Source: Hypomesus transpacificus
Lineage: Eukaryota; Chordata; Actinopteri; Osmeriformes; Osmeridae
Direction: 5' to 3'
Assembly: GCF_021917145.1 (NCBI RefSeq)
Contig: NC_061063.1
Span: 6,391,944 to 6,455,943, forward strand
Length of the DNA stretch: 64,000 nucleotides
The notes beneath the pieces were generated by a model. It worked only from the letters and a program-made list of their open reading frames with translations, did not search any database and was not told the origin of the DNA. How positions within the stretch are numbered: position 1 is the stretch's first letter; each line of letters starts with the position of its first letter. This document shows, piece by piece, positions 1-15,000 of the stretch. The translations under genes were made by a program, and so were the position numbers.

Positions 1-3000
1 GAACTGGAACGGATCAAGACTGAGTTACAAGAAAGGTCAGAGAATCTAGATCAACTCATGGACATGACAAAACGAGAAAAGGAGGGCCTTGAAGAGATTT
101 CTGGCCAGATTCAGAAGGAAAGAGAGGATATTACAAAACAAATGGAAGATGTCAAGAATAGAACACTGGATCTGGAGGCAATGAAAGCTGAAGTTGAGTT
201 AGAGAAACAAGAAATTGAAGACATCAAGAAGATTCTATCAAACGGGAGAGAAGAAATTGAACGAGTCAAGATTGAGATGGAAGCAGAAAAGAAAAATATA
301 AAGAACCTGAACAGAAAAATGAAAGAAGATATGAATGTGCTGGAAGAGAGGAAGGCTGAAATGGAAATAGAGAAAAAAGAAGCAGAAAAGCACATGGCTG
401 AATTGAAAGAGGAAGAGCAAGACATTAAGGAGAGTATCAACAAGATGAGAGACAACCTTGAGCAGAACACGGCTGAAATACAACAACAGAGACATGAGGT
501 AGACAGGGCAATGGGAGAATTACACATCAAAAAGAATGAACTACAACTAAGCTCTATAGAGGTGAATAAACAGAGAGATGAGATGTCAAAGGAAAAGATC
601 CAGGTGGAGCAAGACAAACAAAATATTCAAGGTGAAAAGGTTGAACTGGAACGGATAAAGACTGAGTTACAAGAAAAGTCAGAGAATCTAGATCAACTCA
701 TGGACATGACAAAACGAGAAAAGGACGGCCTTGAAGAGATTTCTGGCCAGATTCAGAAGGAAAGAGAGGATATTACAAAACAAATGGAAGATGTCAAGAA
801 TAGAACACTGGATCTGGAGGCAATGAAAGCTGAAGTTGAGTCAGAGAAACAAGGAATTGAAGACATCAAGAAGATGCTGTCAGATGAAAGAGATGACCTG
901 AAACAGATGAAGATTGAGTTGGAAAGCCAACACCTACACATTGACAACACCAAGGGTAGGATTAATATGGCAATGGATGAGTTGGAAGAGAGGAAGACTG
1001 AAATGGAAAAAGAGAAAAAAGAAGCAGAAAAGCACAGGGCTGAATTGAAAGAGGAAGAGCAAGACATTAAGGAGAGTATCAACAAGATGAGAGACAACCT
1101 TGAGCAGAACACGGCTGAAATACAACAACAGAGAGATGAGGTAGACAGGGCAATGGGAGAATTAAACATCAAAAAGAATGAACTGGAACTAAGCTCTATA
1201 GAGGTGAATAAACAGAAAGATGAGATGTCAAAGGAAAAGATCCAGGTGGAGCAAGACAAACAAAATATTCAAGGTGAAAAGGTTGAACTGGAACTGATCA
1301 AGACTGAGTTACAAGAAAGGTCAGAGAATCTAGATCAACTCATGGACATGACAAAACGAGAAAAGGAGGGCCTTGAAGAGATTTCTGGCCAGATTCAGAA
1401 GGAAAGAGAGGATATTACAAAACAAATGGAAGATGTCAAGAATAGAACACTGGATCTGGAGGCAATGAAAGCTGAAGTTGAGTCAGAGAAACAAGGAATT
1501 GAAGACATCAAGAAGATGCTGTCAGATGAAAGAGATGACCTGAAACAGATGAAGATTGAGTTGGAAAGCCAACACCTACACATTGACAACACCAAGGGTA
1601 GGATTAATATGGCAATGGATGAGTTGGAAGAGAGGAAGACTGAAATGGAAAAAGAGAAAAAAGAAGCAGAAAAGCACAGGGCTGAATTGAAAGAGGAAGA
1701 GCAAGACATTAAGGAGAGTATCAACAAGATGAGAGACAACCTTGAGCAGAACACGGCTGAAATACAACAACAGAGAGATGAGGTAGACAGGGCAATGGGA
1801 GAATTAAACATCAAAAAGAATGAACTGGAACTAAGCTCTATAGAGGTGAATAAACAGAGAGATGAGATGTCAAAGGAAAAGATCCAGGTGGAGCAAGACA
1901 AACAAAATATTCAAGGTGAAAAGGTTGAACTGGAACGGATCAAGACTGAGTTACAAGAAAGGTCAGAGAATCTAGATCAACTCATGGACATGACAAAACG
2001 AGAAAAGGAGGGCCTTGAAGAGATTTCTGGCCAGATTCAGAAGGAAAGAGAGGATATTACAAAACAAATGGAAGATGTCAAGAATAGAACACTGGATCTG
2101 GAGGCAATGAAAGCTGAAGTTGAGTCAGAGAAACAAGGAATTGAAGACATCAAGAAGATGCTGTCAGATGAAAGAGATGACCTGAAACAGATGAAGATTG
2201 AGTTGGAAAGCCAACACCTACACATTGACAACACCAAGGGTAGGATTAATATGGCAATGGATGAGTTGGAAGAGAGGAAGACTGAAATGGAAAAAGAGAA
2301 AAAAGAAGCAGAAAAGCACAGGGCTGAATTGAAAGAGGAAGAGCAAGACATTAAGGAGAGTATCAACAAGATGAGAGACAACCTTGAGCAGAACACGGCT
2401 GAAATACAACAACAGAGAGATGAGGTAGACAGGGCAATGGGAGAATTAAACATCAAAAAGAATGAACTGGAACTAAGCTCTATAGAGGTGAATAAACAGA
2501 GAGATGAGATGTCAAAGGAAAAGATCCAGGTGGAGCAAGACAAACAAAATATTCAAGGTGAAAAGGTTGAACTGGAACGGATCAAGACTGAGTTACAAGA
2601 AAGGTCAGAGAATCTAGATCAACTCATGGACATGACAAAACGAGAAAAGGAGGGCCTTGAAGAGATTTCTGGCCAGATTCAGAAGGAAAGAGAGGATATT
2701 ACAAAACAAATGGAAGATGTCAAGAATAGAACACTGTATCTGGAGGCAATGAAGGCTGAAGTTGAGTTAGAGAAACAAGGAATCGAAGACATCAAGAAGA
2801 TTCTATCAAACGGGAGAGAAGAGATTGAACGAGTCAAGATTGAGATGGAAGCAGAAAAGAAAAATATAAAGAACCTGAACAGAAAAATGAAAGAAGATAT
2901 GAATGTGCTGGAAGAGAGGAAGGCTGAAATGGAAATAGAGAAAAAAGAAGCAGAAAAGCACAGGGCTGAATTGAAAGAGGAAGAGCAAGACATTAAGGAG

Positions 3001-6000
3001 AGTATCAACAAGATGGGAGACAACCTTGAGCAGAACACGGCTGAAATACAACAACAGAGACATGAGGTAGACAGGGCAATGGGAGAATTACACATCAAAA
3101 AGAATGAACTGGAACTAAGCTCTATAGAGGTGAATAAACAGAGAGATGAGATGTCAAAGGAAAAGATCCAGGTGGAGCAAGACAAACTAAATATTCAAGG
3201 TGAAAAGGTTGAACTGGAACGGATCAAGACTGAGTTACAAGAAAGGTCAGAGAATCTAGATCAACTCATGGACATGACAAAACGAGAAAAGGAGGGCCTT
3301 GAAGAGATTTCTGGCCAGATTCAGAAGGAAAGAGAGGATATTACAAAACAAATGGAAGATGTCAAGAATAGAACACTGTATCTGGAGGCAATGAAGGCTG
3401 AAGTTGAGTTAGAGAAACAAGGAATCGAAGACATCAAGAAGATTCTATCAAACGGGAGAGAAGAGATTGAACGAGTCAAGATTGAGATGGAAGCAGAAAA
3501 GAAAAATATAAACAACCTGAACAGAAAAATGAAAGAAGATATGAATGTGCTGGAAGAGAGGAAGGCTGAAATGGAAATAGAGAAAAAAGAAGCAGAAAAG
3601 CACATGGCTGAATTGAAAGAGGAAGAGCAAGACATTAAGGAGAGTATCAACAAGATGAGAGACAACCTTGAGCAGAACACGGCTGAAATACAACAACAGA
3701 GACATGAGATAGACAGGGCAATGGGAGAATTACACATCAAAAAGAATGAACTAGAACTAAGCTCTATAGAGGTCAATAAACAGAGAGATGAGATGTCAAA
3801 TGAAAAGATCCAGGTGGAGCAAGACAAACAAAATATTCGAGGTAAAAAGGTTGAACTGGAACGGATCAAGACTGAGTTACAAGAAAAGTCAGAGAATCTA
3901 GATCAACTCATGGACATGACAAAACGAGAAAAGGACGGCCTTGAAGAGATTTCTGGCCAGATTCAGAAGGAAAAAGAGGATATTACAAAACAAATGGAAG
4001 ATGTCAAGAATAGAATACTGGATCTGGAGGCAATGAAAGCTGAAGTTGAGTCAGAGAAACAAGGAATTGAAGACATCAAGAAGATGCTGTCAGATGAAAG
4101 AGATGACCTGAAACAGATGAAGATTGAGTTGGAAAGCCAACACCTACACATTGACAACACCAAGGGTAGGATTAATATGGCAATGGATAAGTTGGAAGAG
4201 AGGAAGACTGAAATGGAAAAAGAGAAAAAAGAAGCAGAAAAGCACAGGGCTGAATTGAAAGAGGAAGAGCAAGACATTAAGGAGAGTATCAACAAGATGA
4301 GAGACAACCTTGAGCAGAACACGGCTGAAATACAACAACAGAGACATGAGGTAGACAGGGCAATGGGAGAATTACACATCAAAAAGAATGAACTGGAACT
4401 AAGCTCTATAGAGGTGAATAAACAGAGAGATGAGATGTCAAAGGAAAAGATCCAGGTGGAGCAAGACAAACAAAATATTCAAGGTGAAAAGGTTGAACTG
4501 GAACGGATCAAGACTGAGTTACAAGAAAGGTCAGAGAATCTAGATCAACACATGGACATGACAAAACGAGAAAAGGAGGGCCTTGAAGAGATTTCTGGCC
4601 AGATTCAGAAGGAAAGAGAGGATATTACAAAACAAATGGAAGATGTCAAGAATAGAACACTGGATCTGGAGGCAATGAAGGCTGAAGTTGAGTTAGAGAA
4701 ACAAGGAATCGAAGACATCAAGAAGATTCTATCAAACGGGAGAGAAGAGATTGAACGAGTCAAGATTGAGATGGAAGCAGAAAAGAAAAATATAAACAAC
4801 CTGAACAGAAAAATGAAAGAAGATATGAATGTGCTGGAAGAGAGGAAGGCTGAAATGGAAATAGAGAAAAAAGAAGCAGAAAAGCACATGGCTGAATTGA
4901 AAGAGGAAGAGCAAGACATTAAGGAGAGTATCAAGAAGATGAGAGACAACCTTGAGCAGAACACGGCTGAAATACAACAACAGAGACATGAGATAGACAG
5001 GGCAATGGGAGAATTACACATCAAAAAGAATGAACTAGAACTAAGCTCTATAGAGGTGAATAAACAGAGAGATGAGATGTCAAAGGAAAAGATCCAGGTG
5101 GAGCAAGACAAACAAAATATTCGAGGTAAAAAGGTTGAACTGGAACGGATCAAGACTGAGTTACAAGAAAAGTCAGAGAATCTAGATCAACTCATGGACA
5201 TGACAAAACGAGAAAAGGAGGGCCTTGAAGAGATTTCTGGCCAGATTCAGAAGGAAAGAGAGGATATTACAAAACAAATGGAAGATGTCAAGAATAGAAT
5301 ACTGGATCTGGAGGCAATGAAAGCTGAAGTTGAGTCAGAGAAACAAGGAATTGAAGACATCAAGAAGATGCTGTCAGATGAAAGAGATGACCTGAAACAG
5401 ATGAAGATTGAGTTGGAAAGCCAACACCTACACATTGACAACACCAAGGGTAGGATTAATATGGCAATGGATAAGTTGGAAGAGAGGAAGACTGAAATGG
5501 AAAAAGAGAAAAAAGAAGCAGAAAAGCACAGGGCTGAATTGAAAGAGGAAGAGCAAGACATTAAGGAGAGTATCAACAAGATGAGAGACAACCTTGAGCA
5601 GAACACGGCTGAAATACAACAACAGAGACATGAGGTAGACAGGGCAATGGGAGAATTACACATCAAAAAGAATGAACTGGAACTAAGCTCTATAGAGGTG
5701 AATAAACAGAGAGATGAGATGTCAAAGGAAAAGATCCAGGTGGAGCAAGACAAACAAAATATTCAAGGTGAAAAGGTTGAACTGGAACGGATCAAGACTG
5801 AGTTACAAGAAAGGTCAGAGAATCTAGATCAACTCATGGACATGACAAAACGAGAAAAGGAGGGCCTTGAAGAGATTTCTGGCCAGATTCAGAAGGAAAG
5901 AGAGGATATTACAAAACAAATGGAAGATGTCAAGAATAGAACACTGGATCTGGAGGCAATGAAGGCTGAAGTTGAGTTACAGAAACAAGGAATCGAAGAC

Positions 6001-9000
6001 ATCAAGAAGATTCTATCAAACGGGAGAGAAGAGATTGAACGAGTCAAGATTGAGATGGAAGCAGAAAAGAAAAATATAAACAACCTGAACAGAAAAATGA
6101 AAGAAGATATGAATGTGCTGGAAGAGAGGAAGGCTGAAATGGAAATAGAGAAAAAAGAAGCAGAAAAGCACATGGCTGAATTGAAAGAGGAAGAGCAAGA
6201 CATTAAGGAGAGTATCAACAAGATGAGAGACAACCTTGAGCAGAACACGGCTGAAATACAACAACAGAGACATGAGATAGACAGGGCAATGGGAGAATTA
6301 CACATCAAAAAGAATGAACTAGAACTAAGCTCTATAGAGGTGAATAAACAGAGAGATGAGATGTCAAAGGAAAAGATCCAGGTGGAGCAAGACAAACAAA
6401 ATATTCGAGGTAAAAAGGTTGAACTGGAACGGATCAAGACTGAGTTACAAGAAAAGTCAGAGAATCTAGATCAACTCATGGACATGACAAAACGAGAAAA
6501 GGAGGGCCTTGAAGAGATTTCTGGCCAGATTCAGAAGGAAAGACAGGATATTACAAAACAAATGGAAGATGTCAAGAATAGAATACTGGATCTGGAGGCA
6601 ATGAAAGCTGAAGTTGAGTCAGAGAAACAAGGAATTGAAGACATCAAGAAGATGCTGTCAGATGAAAGAGATGACCTGAAACAGATGAAGATTGAGTTGG
6701 AAAGCCAACACCTACACATTGACAACACCAAGGGTAGGATTAATATGGCAATGGATAAGTTGGAAGAGAGGAAGACTGAAATGGAAAAAGAGAAAAAAGA
6801 AGCAGAAAAGCACAGGGCTGAATTGAAAGAGGAAGAGCAAGACATTAAGGAGAGTATCAACAAGATGAGAGACAACCTTGAGCAGAACACGGCTGAAATA
6901 CAACAACAGAGACATGAGGTAGACAGGGCAATGGGAGAATTACACATCAAAAAGAATGAACTGGAACTAAGCTCTATAGAGGTGAATAAACAGAGAGATG
7001 AGATGTCAAAGGAAAAGATCCAGGTGGAGCAAGACAAACAAAATATTCAAGGTGAAAAGGTTGAACTGGAACGGATCAAGACTGAGTTACAAGAAAGGTC
7101 AGAGAATCTAGATCAACTCATGGACATGACAAAACGAGAAAAGGAGGGCCTTGAAGAGATTTCTGGCCAGATTCAGAAGGAAAGAGAGGATATTACAAAA
7201 CAAATGGAAGATGTCAAGAATAGAACACTGGATCTGGAGGCAATGAAGGCTGAAGTTGAGTTACAGAAACAAGGAATCGAAGACATCAAGAAGATTCTAT
7301 CAAACGGGCGAGAAGAGATTGAACGAGTCAAGATTGAGATGGAAGCAGAAAAGAAAAATATAAACAACCTGAACAGAAAAATGAAAGAAGATATGAATGT
7401 GCTGGAAGAGAGGAAGGCTGAAATGGAAATAGAGAAAAAAGAAGCAGAAAAGCACATGGCTGAATTGAAAGAGGAAGAGCAAGACATTAAGGAGAGTATC
7501 AACAAGATGAGAGACAACCTTGAGCAGAACACGGCTGAAATACAACAACAGAGAGATGAGGTAGACAGGGCAATGGGAGAATTAAACATCAAAAAGAATG
7601 AACTGGAACTAAGCTCTATAGAGGTGAATAAACAGAGAGATGAGATGTCAAAGGAAAAGATCCAGGTGGAGCAAGACAAACAAAATATTCAAGGTGAAAA
7701 GGTTGAACTGGAACGGATCAAGACTGAGTTACAAGAAAGGTCAGAGAATCTAGATCAACTCATGGACATGACAAAACGAGAAAAGGAGGGCCTTGAAGAG
7801 ATTTCTGGCCAGATTCAGAAGGAAAGAGAGGATATTACAAAACAAATGGAAGATGTCAAGAATAGAACACTGGATCTGGAGGCAATGAAGGCTGAAGTTG
7901 AGTTACAGAAACAAGGAATCGAAGACATCAAGAAGATTCTATCAAACGGGAGAGAAGAGATTGAACGAGTCAAGATTGAGATGGAAGCAGAAAAGAAAAA
8001 TATAAACAACCTGAACAGAAAAATGAAAGAAGATATGAATTTGCTGGAAGAGAGGAAGGCTGAAATGGAAATAGAGAAAAAAGAAGCAGAAAAGCACATG
8101 GCTGAATTGAAAGAGGAAGAGCAAGACATTAAGGAGAGTATCAACAAGATGAGAGACAACCTTGAGCAGAACACGGCTGAAATACAACAACAGAGACATG
8201 AGATAGACAGGGCAATGGGAGAATTACACATCAAAAAGAATGAACTAGAACTAAGCTCTATAGAGGTGAATAAACAGAGAGATGAGATGTCAAAGGAAAA
8301 GATCCAGGTGGAGCAAGACAAACAAAATATTCGAGGTAAAAAGGTTGAACTGGAACGGATCAAGACTGAGTTACAAGAAAAGTCAGAGAATCTAGATCAA
8401 CTCATGGACATGACAAAACGAGAAAAGGAGGGCCTTGAAGAGATTTCTGGCCAGATTCAGAAGGAAAGAGAGGATATTACAAAACAAATGGAAGATGTCA
8501 AGAATAGAATACTGGATCTGGAGGCAATGAAAGCTGAAGTTGAGTCAGAGAAACAAGGAATTGAAGACATCAAGAAGATGCTGTCAGATGAAAGAGATGA
8601 CCTGAAACAGATGAAGATTGAGTTGGAAAGCCAACACCTACACATTGACAACACCAAGGGTAGGATTAATATGGCAATGGATAAGTTGGAAGAGAGGAAG
8701 ACTGAAATGGAAAAAGAGAAAAAAGAAGCAGAAAAGCACAGGGCTGAATTGAAAGAGGAAGAGCAAGACATTAAGGAGAGTATCAACAAGATGAGAGACA
8801 ACCTTGAGCAGAACACGGCTGAAATACAACAACAGAGACATGAGGTAGACAGGGCAATGGGAGAATTACACATCAAAAAGAATGAACTGGAACTAAGCTC
8901 TATAGAGGTGAATAAACAGAGAGATGAGATGTCAAAGGAAAAGATCCAGGTGGAGCAAGACAAACAAAATATTCAAGGTGAAAAGGTTGAACTGGAACGG

Positions 9001-12000
9001 ATCAAGACTGAGTTACAAGAAAGGTCAGAGAATCTAGATCAACTCATGGACATGACAAAACGAGAAAAGGAGGGCCTTGAAGAGATTTCTGGCCAGATTC
9101 AGAAGGAAAGAGAGGATATTACAAAACAAATGGAAGATGTCAAGAATAGAACACTGGATCTGGAGGCAATGAAGGCTGAAGTTGAGTTACAGAAACAAGG
9201 AATCGAAGACATCAAGAAGATTCTATCAAACGGGAGAGAAGAGATTGAACGAGTCAAGATTGAGATGGAAGCAGAAAAGAAAAATATAAACAACCTGAAC
9301 AGAAAAATGAAAGAAGATATGAATGTGCTGGAAGAGAGGAAGGCTGAAATGGAAATAGAGAAAAAAGAAGCAGAAAAGCACATGGCTGAATTGAAAGAGG
9401 AAGAGCAAGACATTAAGGAGAGTATCAACAAGATGAGAGACAACCTTGAGCAGAACACGGCTGAAATACAACAACAGAGAGATGAGGTAGACAGGGCAAT
9501 GGGAGAATTAAACATCAAAAAGAATGAACTGGAACTAAGCTCTATAGAGGTGAATAAACAGAGAGATGAGATGTCAAAGGAAAAGATCCAGGTGGAGCAA
9601 GACAAACAAAATATTCAAGGTGAAAAGGTTGAACTGGAACGGATCAAGACTGAGTTACAAGAAAGGTCAGAGAATCTAGATCAACTCATGGACATGACAA
9701 AACGAGAAAAGGAGGGCCTTGAAGAGATTTCTGGCCAGATTCAGAAGGAAAGAGAGGATATTACAAAACAAATGGAAGATGTCAAGAATAGAACACTGGA
9801 TCTGGAGGCAATGAAGGCTGAAGTTGAGTTACAGAAACAAGGAATTGAAGACATCAAGAAGATTCTATCAAACGGGAGAGAAGAGATTGAACGAGTCAAG
9901 ATTGAGATGGAAGCAGAAAAGAAAAATATAAACAACCTGAACAGAAAAATGAAAGAAGATATGAATGTGCTGGAAGAGAGGAAGGCTGAAATGGAAATAG
10001 AGAAAAAAGAAGCAGAAAAGCACATGGCTGAATTGAAAGAGGAAGAGCAAGACATTAAGGAGAGTATCAACAAGATGAGAGACAACCTTGAGCAGAACAC
10101 GGCTGAAATACAACAACAGAGAGATGAGGTAGACAGGGCAATGGGAGAATTAAACATCAAAAAGAATGAACTTGAACTAAGGTCTATAGAGGTGAATAAA
10201 CAGAGAGATGAGATGTCAAAGGAAAAGATCCAGGTGGAGCAAGACAAACAAAATATTCAAGGTGAAAAGGTTGAACTGGAACGGATCATTACTGAGTTAC
10301 AAGAAAGGTCAGAGAATCTAGATCAACTCATGGACATGACAAAACGAGAAAAGGAGGGCCTTGAAAAGATTTCTGGCCAGATTCAGAAGGAAAGAGAGGA
10401 TATTACAAAACAAATGGAAGATGTCAAGAATAGAACACTGGATCTGGAGGCAATGAAAGCTGAAGTTGAGTTAGAGAAACAAGGAATCGAAGACATCAAG
10501 AAGATTCTATCAAACGGGAGAGAAGAGATTGAACGAGTCAAGATTGAGATGGAAGCAGAAAAGAAAAATATAAACAACCTGAACAGAAAAATGAAAGAAG
10601 ATATGAATGTGCTGGAAGAGAGGAAGGCTGAAATGGAAATAGAGAAAAAAGAAGCAGAAAAGCACATGGCTGAATTGAAAGAGGAAGAGCAAGACATTAA
10701 GGAGAGTATCAACAAGATGAGAGACAACCTTGAGCAGAACACGGCTGAAATACAACAACAGAGAGATGAGGTAGACAGGGCAATGGGAGAATTAAACATC
10801 AAAAAGAATGAACTTGAACTAAGGTCTATAGAGGTGAATAAACAGAGAGATGAGATGTCAAAGGAAAAGATCCAGGTGGAGCAAGACAAACAAAATATTC
10901 AAGGTGAAAAGGTTGAACTGGAACGGATCATTACTGAGTTACAAGAAAGGTCAGAGAATCTAGATCAACTCATGGACATGACAAAACGAGAAAAGGAGGG
11001 CCTTGAAAAGATTTCTGGCCAGATTCAGAAGGAAAGAGAGGATATTACAAAACAAATGGAAGATGTCAAGAATAGAACACTGGATCTGGAGGCAATGAAA
11101 GCTGAAGTTGAGTTAGAGAAACAAGGAATCGAAGACATCAAGAAGATTCTATCAAACGGGAGAGAAGAGATTGAACGAGTCAAGATTGAGATGGAAGCAG
11201 ATAAGAAAAATATAAAGAACCTGAACAGAAAAATGAAAGAAGATATGAATGTGCTGGAAGAGAGAAAGGCTGAAATGGAAAAAGAGAAAAAAGAAGCAGA
11301 AAAGCACATGGCTGAATTGAAAGAGGAAGAGCAAGACATTAAGGAGAGTATCAACAAGATGAGAGACAACCTTGAGCAGAACACGGCTGAAATACAACAA
11401 CAGAGACATGAGGTAGACAGGGCAATGGGAGAATTACACATCAAAAAGAATGAACTAGAACTAAGCTCTATAGAGGTGAATAAACAGAGAGATGAGATGT
11501 CAAAGGAAATGATCCAGGTGGAGCAAGACAAACAAAATATTCAAGGTGAAAAGGTTGAACTGGAACGGATCAAGACTGAGTTACAAGAAAGGTCAGAGAA
11601 TCTAGATCAACTCATGGACATGACAAAACGAGAAAAGGAGGGCCTTGAAGAGATTTCTGGCCAGATTCAGAAGGAAAGAGAGGACATTACAAAACAAATG
11701 GAAGATGTCAAGAATAGAACACTGGATCTGGAGGCAATGAAGGCTGAAGTTGAGTTACAGAAACAAGGAATCGAAGACATCAAGAAGATTCTATCAAACG
11801 GGAGAGAAGAGATTGAACGAGTCAAGATTGAGATGGAAGCAGAAAAGAAAAATATAAACAACCTGAACAGAAAAATGAAAGAAGATATGAATGTGCTGGA
11901 AGAGAGGAAGGCTGAAATGGAAATAGAGAAAAAAGAAGCAGAAAAGCACATGGCTGAATTGAAAGAGGAAGAGCAAGACATTAAGGAGAGTATCAACAAG

Positions 12001-15000
12001 ATGAGAGACAACCTTGAGCAGAACACGGCTGAAATACAACAACAGAGACATGAGATAGACAGGGCAATGGGAGAATTACACATCAAAAAGAATGAACTAG
12101 AACTAAGCTCTATAGAGGTGAATAAACAGAGAGATGAGATGTCAAAGGAAAAGATCCAGGTGGAGCAAGACAAACAAAATATTCGAGGTAAAAAGGTTGA
12201 ACTGGAACGGATCAAGACTGAGTTACAAGAAAAGTCAGAGAATCTAGATCAACTCATGGACATGACAAAACGAGAAAAGGAGGGCCTTGAAGAGATTTCT
12301 GGCCAGATTCAGAAGGAAAGAGAGGATATTACAAAACAAATGGAAGATGTCAAGAATAGAATACTGGATCTGGAGGCAATGAAAGCTGAAGTTGAGTCAG
12401 AGAAACAAGGAATTGAAGACATCAAGAAGATGCTGTCAGATGAAAGAGTTGACCTGAAACAGATGAAGATTGAGTTGGAAAGCCAACACCTACACATTGA
12501 CAACACCAAGGGTAGGATTAATATGGCAATGGATAAGTTGGAAGAGAGGAAGACTGAAATGGAAAAAGAGAAAAAAGAAGCAGAAAAGCACAGGGCTGAA
12601 TTGAAAGAGGAAGAGCAAGACATTAAGGAGAGTATCAACAAGATGAGAGACAACCTTGAGCAGAACACGGCTGAAATACAACAACAGAGAGATGAGGTAG
12701 ACAGGGCAATGGGAGAATTAAACATCAAAAAGAATGAACTGGAACTAAGCTCTATAGAGGTGAATAAACAGAGAGATGAGATGTCAAAGGAAAAGATCCA
12801 GGTGGAGCAAGACAAACAAAATATTCAAGGTGAAAAGGTTGAACTGGAACGGATCAAGACTGAGTTACAAGAAAGGTCAGAGAATCTAGATCAACTCATG
12901 GACATGACAAAACGAGAAAAGGAGGGCCTTGAAGAGATTTCTGGCCAGATTCAGAAGGAAAGAGAGGATATTACAAAACAAATGGAAGATGTCAAGAATA
13001 GAACACTGGATCTGGAGGCAATGAAGGCTGAAGTTGAGTTAGAGAAACAAGGAATCGAAGACATCAAGAAGATTCTATCAAACGGGAGAGAAGAGATTGA
13101 ACGAGTCAAGATTGAGATGGAAGCAGAAAAGAAAAACATAAACAACCTGAACAGAAAAATGAAAGAAGATATGAATGTGCTGGAAGAGAGGAAGGCTGAA
13201 ATGGAAATAGAGAAAAAAGAAGCAGAAAAGCACATGGCTGAATTGAAAGAGGAAGAGCAAGACATTAAGGAGAGTATCAACAAGATGAGAGACAACCTTG
13301 AGCAGAACACGGCTGAAATACAACAACAGAGACATGAGATAGACAGGGCAATGGGAGAATTACACATCAAAAAGAATGAACTAGAACTAAGCTCTATAGA
13401 GGTGAATAAACAGAGAGATGAGATGTCAAATGAAAAGATCCAGGTGGAGCAAGACAAACAAAATATTCGAGGTAAAAAGGTTGAACTGGAACGGATCAAG
13501 ACTGAGTTACAAGAAAAGTCAGAGAATCTAGATCAACTCATGGACATGACAAAACGAGAAAAGGAGGGCCTTGAAGAGATTTCTGGCCAGATTCAGAAGG
13601 AAAGAGAGGATATTACAAAACAAATGGAAGATGTCAAGAATAGAACACTGGATCTGGAGGCAATGAAAGCTGAAGTTGAGTCAGAGAAACAAGGAATTGA
13701 AGACATCAAGAAGATGCTGTCAGATGAAAGAGATGACCTGAAACAGATGAAGATTGAGTTGGAAAGCCAACACCTACACATTGACAACACCAAGGGTAGG
13801 ATTAATATGGCAATGGATAAGTTGGAAGAGAGGAAGACTGAAATGGAAAAAGAGAAAAAAGAAGCAGAAAAGCACAGGGCTGAATTGAAAGAGGAAGAGC
13901 AAGACATTAAGGAGAGTATCAACAAGATGAGAGACAACCTTGAGCAGAACACGGCTGAAATACAACAACAGAGAGATGAGGTAGACAGGGCAATGGGAGA
14001 ATTAAACATCAAAAAGAATGAACTGGAACTAAGCTCTATAGAGGTGAATAAACAGAGAGATGAGATGTCAAAGGAAAAGATCCAGGTGGAGCAAGACAAA
14101 CAAAATATTCAAAGTGAAAAGGTTGAACTGGAACGGATCAAGACTGAGTTACAAGAAAGGTCAGAGAATCTAGATCAACTCATGGACATGACAAAACGAG
14201 AAAAGGAGGGCCTTGAAGAGATTTCTGGCCAGATTCAGAAGGAAAGAGAGGATATTACAAAACAAATGGAAGATGTCAAGAATAGAACACTGGATCTGGA
14301 GGCAATGAAAGCTGAAGTTGAGTCAGAGAAACAAGGAATTGAAGACATCAAGAAGATGCTGTCAGATGAAAGAGATGACCTGAAACAGATGAAGATTGAG
14401 TTGGAAAGCCAACACCTACACATTGACAACACCAAGGGTAGGATTAATATGGCAATGGATAAGTTGGAAGAGAGGAAGACTGAAATGGAAAAAGAGAAAA
14501 AAGAAGCAGAAAAGCACAGGGCTGAATTGAAAGAGGAAGAGCAAGACATTAAGGAGAGTATCAACAAGATGAGAGACAACCTTGAGCAGAACACGGCTGA
14601 AATACAACAACAGAGAGATGAGGTAGACAGGGCAATGGGAGAATTAAACATCAAAAAGAATGAACTGAAACTAAGCTCTATAGAGGTGAATAAACAGAGA
14701 GATGAGATGTCAAAGGAAAAGATCCAGGTGGAGCAAGACAAACAAAATATTCAAGGTGAAAAGGTTGAACTGGAACGGATCAAGACTGAGTTACAAGAAA
14801 GGTCAGAGAATCTAGATCAACTCATGGACATGACAAAACGAGAAAAGGAGGGCCTTGAAGAGATTTCTGGCCAGATTCAGAAGGAAAGAGAGGATATTAC
14901 AAAACAAATGGAAGATGTCAAGAATAGAACACTGGATCTGGAGGCAATGAAGGCTGAAGTTGAGTTACAGAAACAAGGAATCGAAGACATCAAGAAGATT

